From the NCBI GenBank assembly GCA_009885515.1, contig VFKO01000245.1, positions 1-25,187 of the forward strand: DNA of 25,187 bases, written 5' to 3'. This document shows, piece by piece, positions 22,368 through 25,187 of this stretch. The notes below the pieces were generated by a model. It had not been told where the DNA came from and made no database searches. It saw only the letters and a list, made by a program, of their open reading frames with translations. This stretch comes from Rhodobiaceae bacterium (GTDB lineage Bacteria; Pseudomonadota; Alphaproteobacteria; Micropepsales; Micropepsaceae). Both the position numbers and the translations under genes were made by a program. Numbering within the stretch: the stretch's first letter is position 1; each line of letters begins with the position of its first letter.

Positions 22368-22738
22368 GTGTTCGATCGCCACTGGGCAAAGTCAAAGGAC
22401 TGGGTTCGGCTCGCAGCGGCACGCATCATTTCTGGCAACAGCGGTTGACGGCCGTGGCACTTTTGCCGCTGACGCTGTGGTTCGTTTGGTGCGTCGTGCG
22501 TTACACCGGCGCTCCACATGGCGAAGTGATTGCCTTTTTGAGCGATCCGGTCAGTGCGGTTGTGATGCTGCTTTTTATCGTCGCGGGCGTTTATCATATG
22601 GCGTTGGGTTTGCACGTCGTGATCGAAGATTACATTCAGCGTGAGGGCACAAAAATCGCCTTGTTCATGCTGATCAATTTTGCGGCTTTTGCTGTCGCTG
22701 CGGTCTGTGGTTTCGCTGTTTTGAAAATCGCCATTTAA
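22364..22738 (+). CDS. sdhD: Succinate dehydrogenase hydrophobic membrane anchor
   Basis: This 124-residue three-helix membrane protein is the partner of SdhC. It has HFWQQRLTAVAL near the N-terminus and the conserved HMALGLHVVIEDY, with the haem-ligand His region and the quinone-site Asp-Tyr. ATG 22364 overlaps the sdhC TGA as ATGA and has TGGGGA about 7 bases upstream. The alternative ATG 22358 adds two residues but is too close to that site. Stop-start overlap implies translational coupling with sdhC. sdhA starts 18 bases downstream. Confidence 0.94.
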   Translation: MSVRSPLGKVKGLGSARSGTHHFWQQRLTAVALLPLTLWFVWCVVRYTGAPHGEVIAFLSDPVSAVVMLLFIVAGVYHMALGLHVVIEDYIQREGTKIALFMLINFAAFAVAAVCGFAVLKIAI

Positions 22739-22756
22739 GTTCAAGGCTCACTCATT

Positions 22757-24544
22757 ATGACCGCTTACAAGATTATCGATCATACGTATGACGTGGTTGT
22801 TGTCGGCGCCGGAGGATCGGGGTTGCGCGCGACACTTGAAGCGGCACGCCACGGCCTCAAGGTCGCCAACATCACAAAGGTATTTCCGACGCGTAGTCAT
22901 ACGGTGGCGGCGCAAGGCGGGATATCGGCGGCACTGGGTAACATGGAACCCGACGACTGGCGCTGGCACATGTACGACACCGTGAAGGGATCAGACTGGC
23001 TGGGCGACCAGGATGCGATCGAGTATCTGTGCCGGAACGCAGCGGAAGCCGTTTATGAACTTGAGCATTTCGGCGTGCCGTTCAGCCGAACCGAAGACGG
23101 GCGCATTTATCAACGCGCCTTTGGTGGTATGACGAAGGAGTTCGGTAAAGCGGCGATCCAGCGAACGGCTGCGGCTGCCGACCGCACGGGCCATGCGATC
23201 CTGCATTCGCTGTATGGTCAGAGCCTGCGGCATGATGCGGAATTTTATATCGAGTACTTTGCGCTTGACCTGATCATGGAGGACGGGCAGTGCCGCGGCG
23301 TGATGGCTTGGTGTCTGGATGACGGGTCGATCCATCGTTTCCGCGCGCAACGCGTTATCCTGGCGACGGGCGGCTATGGCCGTACGTATTTCACCTGCAC
23401 TTCAGCCCATACGTGCACGGGCGACGGCAACGGTATGGTGCTGAGAGCGGGCCTGCCGTTGCAGGACATGGAGTTCATCCAGTTCCACCCGACCGGCGTT
23501 TACGGCGCGGGCGTTTTGATTACTGAAGGTGTGCGCGGCGAAGGCGGTTATGTCACCAATGCGAACGGCGAGCGCTTCATGGAGCGTTACGCCCCGCACG
23601 CCAAGGATCTTGCCTCGCGTGACGTCGTCAGCCGGGCGATGACGATTGAAATTCGCGAGGGACGGGGTTGCGGCCCGCTCAAGGATCACGTGCATCTGCA
23701 TCTGAGCCATCTTGATCCGAAGATCATCCACGAGCGGCTGCCCGGCATCGCGGAGTCTGCGCGTATTTTTGCCGGGGTTGATGTTACGAAACAGCCGATC
23801 CCCGTATTGCCGACGGTGCACTACAATATGGGCGGCATCCCTACGAATTATCATGGCGAGGTCGTAACGCTCAAAGACGGCAATCCCGACGCTATCGTGC
23901 CGGGCTTGATGGCGATCGGTGAGGCGGCATGCGTGTCGGTTCACGGTGCCAATCGTCTGGGTTCAAATTCGCTGACCGACCTCGTTGTGTTCGGGCGGGC
24001 GGCGGGCATGAAGTGCGTGGCCGACATCAAATCCGGAGCGCGGCAAGCTGATCTGGCCAAGGGCGCCGGCGACGGGGCGCTGGCGCGGCTTGACCGTTTC
24101 CGTCACGCGAAGGGCACCGTTTCAACCGCGCAACTGCGGCTCAGTATGCAGAGGACGATGCAGTCGCATTGCCCGGTATTCCGCACGGGCAGTGTCTTGC
24201 GAGAAGGCTGCGACCTCATCGCGCAAGTCTACAGACAAATGCCTGATATCGACGTGAAGGACAGATCGATGATCTGGAACTCGGATCTGGTCGAGACGCT
24301 TGAGCTGGACAATCTGATTGCGCAGGCCGCGGTGACTGTCGAGAGTGCGGCGGCGCGTGAGGAAAGCCGCGGGGCACATGCGCGAGAAGATTTCGCGCCG
24401 CGAAACGATGAAAAGTGGATGAAGCACACGTTGTCGTGGTTCGACACAAAAAGCGGCAAGGTCAAACTCGATTACCGGCCCGTGCATACTTACACGCTAA
24501 GCAAAGACGTGGACTATGTCGAGCCAAAGGCGCGAACGTATTAG
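22757..24544 (+). CDS. sdhA: Succinate dehydrogenase flavoprotein subunit
   Basis: This 595-residue catalytic subunit oxidises succinate to fumarate with covalently bound FAD. The dinucleotide fold VVVVGAGGSGLRATLEAA (about 13-30) is followed by His48 in RSHTVAAQGG, which attaches FAD. Substrate-site segments are HPTG, EGVRGEGG and the Arg in ASRDVVSRA. NMGGIPTN and HGANRLGSNSL are also typical. Length is standard. The usual next gene, sdhB (iron-sulphur subunit), is absent: 350 gene-free bases and a minus-strand aminopeptidase follow. SdhB must be encoded elsewhere for complex II to work. No clear terminator follows the gene. Confidence 0.97.
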   Translation: MTAYKIIDHTYDVVVVGAGGSGLRATLEAARHGLKVANITKVFPTRSHTVAAQGGISAALGNMEPDDWRWHMYDTVKGSDWLGDQDAIEYLCRNAAEAVYELEHFGVPFSRTEDGRIYQRAFGGMTKEFGKAAIQRTAAAADRTGHAILHSLYGQSLRHDAEFYIEYFALDLIMEDGQCRGVMAWCLDDGSIHRFRAQRVILATGGYGRTYFTCTSAHTCTGDGNGMVLRAGLPLQDMEFIQFHPTGVYGAGVLITEGVRGEGGYVTNANGERFMERYAPHAKDLASRDVVSRAMTIEIREGRGCGPLKDHVHLHLSHLDPKIIHERLPGIAESARIFAGVDVTKQPIPVLPTVHYNMGGIPTNYHGEVVTLKDGNPDAIVPGLMAIGEAACVSVHGANRLGSNSLTDLVVFGRAAGMKCVADIKSGARQADLAKGAGDGALARLDRFRHAKGTVSTAQLRLSMQRTMQSHCPVFRTGSVLREGCDLIAQVYRQMPDIDVKDRSMIWNSDLVETLELDNLIAQAAVTVESAAAREESRGAHAREDFAPRNDEKWMKHTLSWFDTKSGKVKLDYRPVHTYTLSKDVDYVEPKARTY

Positions 24545-24595
24545 CGTCTGTTTCGCCGCATTGGTCAGATTTGGTCCGGCTTCCTGACACGCCGC

Positions 24596-24628
24596 TTGAC
24601 TCGACAGCTAAATGTTCTATATACGTTC
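24596..24628 (+). promoter_or_regulatory. Orphan promoter overlapped by LexA-type SOS box
   Basis: TTGACT (24596-24601), 16 bases, TATATA (24618-24623) is a near-consensus sigma-70 promoter. GTTC-TATATAC-GTTC (24614-24628) matches exactly the alphaproteobacterial LexA operator GTTC-N7-GTTC and covers the -10, as in many SOS promoters. Transcription would start near 24630, rightward, with no recognised gene before the convergent aminopeptidase. The operator match alone could be chance; the overlap with the promoter makes it noteworthy. Confidence 0.55.
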
Positions 24629-24864
24629 CAATTCCGGAGTTGGGCTAATTTCAACGCCCTTCTTTCCGCTGCGACTTGAATTTTTGAATATCCTGTCAAA
24701 ACGTGGCGCCAAGTGCGCTGTGCGTAAACAAGTGATGCCCGATGTTACGCAGATTTCCGCAGTTTTCAGCCAATGTGACGGTGTTACGGGTCCATGAACA
24801 AATTCTGCCTTGCACCTGCCCAAAGCCCCCATCGTCTTCAGCCGCTAACGCGGCGCGGCCACTT

Positions 24865-24880
24865 CCCCCGCAAGCGGGGG
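24865..24880 (-). terminator. GC-rich hairpin after the aminopeptidase gene
   Basis: CCCCCGCAAGCGGGGG forms a strong stem 14 bases beyond the minus-strand stop. No T-run follows on either strand, so intrinsic termination would be poor. A similar C-run/CAAG/G-run hairpin is, as I recall, a frequent intergenic repeat in alphaproteobacteria. A second hairpin lies at 24841-24854. Confidence 0.4.
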
Positions 24881-24894
24881 CAGACAGACGTGAT

Positions 24895-25187
24895 TCAACG
24901 CGGCAGGGATTGGAGGGCGGCGGCGAGTTCCGGTTCTTTGGCTTTTCGCCATGAGGCGCAGTTTTCGACAAGCTCAAGGGCGTTTGCAAGGCGGCGCGGG
25001 GCGCCTACGATTTTGCCGACCATCGGCTTGAAGAATTTTTCAATTTCAGCATGGGCCGCGTTTGAACAGAGCCGTGAAGGCAGGTCGACAAAGCGGGCGC
25101 GGCTGCCCTCGGGGACCGGGGCGGTGATGCGCTTGAAGTCCTTTCGAAACCAGGTCCACATCGTGCCCCGCAGGTCCGAATCCGCGA
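24895..25187 (-). CDS. M1-family aminopeptidase, C-terminal end (5' part outside window)
   Basis: The last 96 residues of a minus-strand gene that runs off the right edge are present. The segment DLRGTMWTWFRKDFKRIT and the following helical sequence up to FVENC-like LVENCASWRK resemble the ERAP1-type C-terminal domain found in M1 zinc aminopeptidases. That domain caps the catalytic cavity and has no zinc motif itself, so the HExxH site would be outside the window. It is convergent with sdhA, separated by 350 bases. Identification rests on the C-terminal domain only. Confidence 0.75.
   Translation of the reverse strand, partial: ADSDLRGTMWTWFRKDFKRITAPVPEGSRARFVDLPSRLCSNAAHAEIEKFFKPMVGKIVGAPRRLANALELVENCASWRKAKEPELAAALQSLPR

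Larger units (their letters stand above)
24545..24894. other. Gene-free region after sdhA
   Basis: No credible protein gene is visible in these 350 bases. Short frames exist (for example MPDVTQIS... from 24734, 20 codons), but none has a good ribosome site or recognisable family. It contains a strong-looking promoter with a LexA-type motif (24596-24628), then hairpins GCCGC-TAAC-GCGGC (24841-24854) and CCCCCGC/GCGGGGG (24865-24880). A small RNA or tiny peptide gene is possible. Confidence 0.6.

Noticed and set aside
24612..24797. 61-codon frame overlapping the orphan promoter
   Set aside because: Its ATG lies at or before the -10, upstream of the predicted transcript start, and it has no ribosome site.

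Overview
The window is chromosomal DNA from an alphaproteobacterium. The evidence is the gene order mutM - enoyl-CoA hydratase - rpsT - dnaA - dnaN - recF - gyrB, a RegB/RegA (ActS/ActR, PrrB/PrrA) redox two-component pair beside mmcB, and an alphaproteobacterial-type sdhCDA cluster. Candidate GANTC and GTTC-N7-GTTC sites also fit that class. The order looks most like Hyphomicrobiales and relatives, but I cannot place it below class with confidence. There is no rRNA, tRNA, CRISPR array, insertion sequence or phage gene that I can recognise.

Layout, left to right. Bases 1-1582 hold the 3' end of mutM, an enoyl-CoA hydratase and rpsT, all on +. A 934-base gene-free, partly AT-rich stretch (1583-2516) follows, with a small array of ACTTAGTG elements, a candidate promoter and a palindrome, but no recognisable DnaA box. 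Then comes the replication block dnaA-dnaN-recF-gyrB (2517-8968), trailed by a nitroreductase. A convergent minus-strand TerB-like gene and a large RND/MMPL-type exporter (10215-12956) come next. The exporter is divergent from a ferritin-like diiron protein (13475-14596), and the 518-base gap between them carries three strong palindromes. mmcB (+) then converges on a minus-strand group running ankyrin protein -> RegB -> RegA. A class A penicillin-binding protein, a YgjP-type metalloprotease, a VOC protein and a HAD hydrolase lead to sdhC-sdhD-sdhA. sdhB does not follow: a 350-base gap with a strong-looking promoter overlapped by a LexA-type motif separates sdhA from the 3' end of an M1-family aminopeptidase on the minus strand.

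Functionally, the first third is DNA repair and replication. The middle is envelope export, redox sensing and cell-wall synthesis. The end is the membrane anchor and flavoprotein of respiratory complex II. The most interesting items are regulatory: (1) an orphan promoter with a LexA-type box at 24596-24628 and no recognisable gene after it; (2) paired TGAC-N6-GTCA dyads bracketing a -10-like element before the uncharacterised diiron protein; (3) the phased ACTTAGTG array before the putative long dnaA leader; (4) a RegB reading frame that appears to begin upstream of any normal start codon. No new multi-gene system is evident. Promoter, operator and start-site calls are pattern-based inferences.
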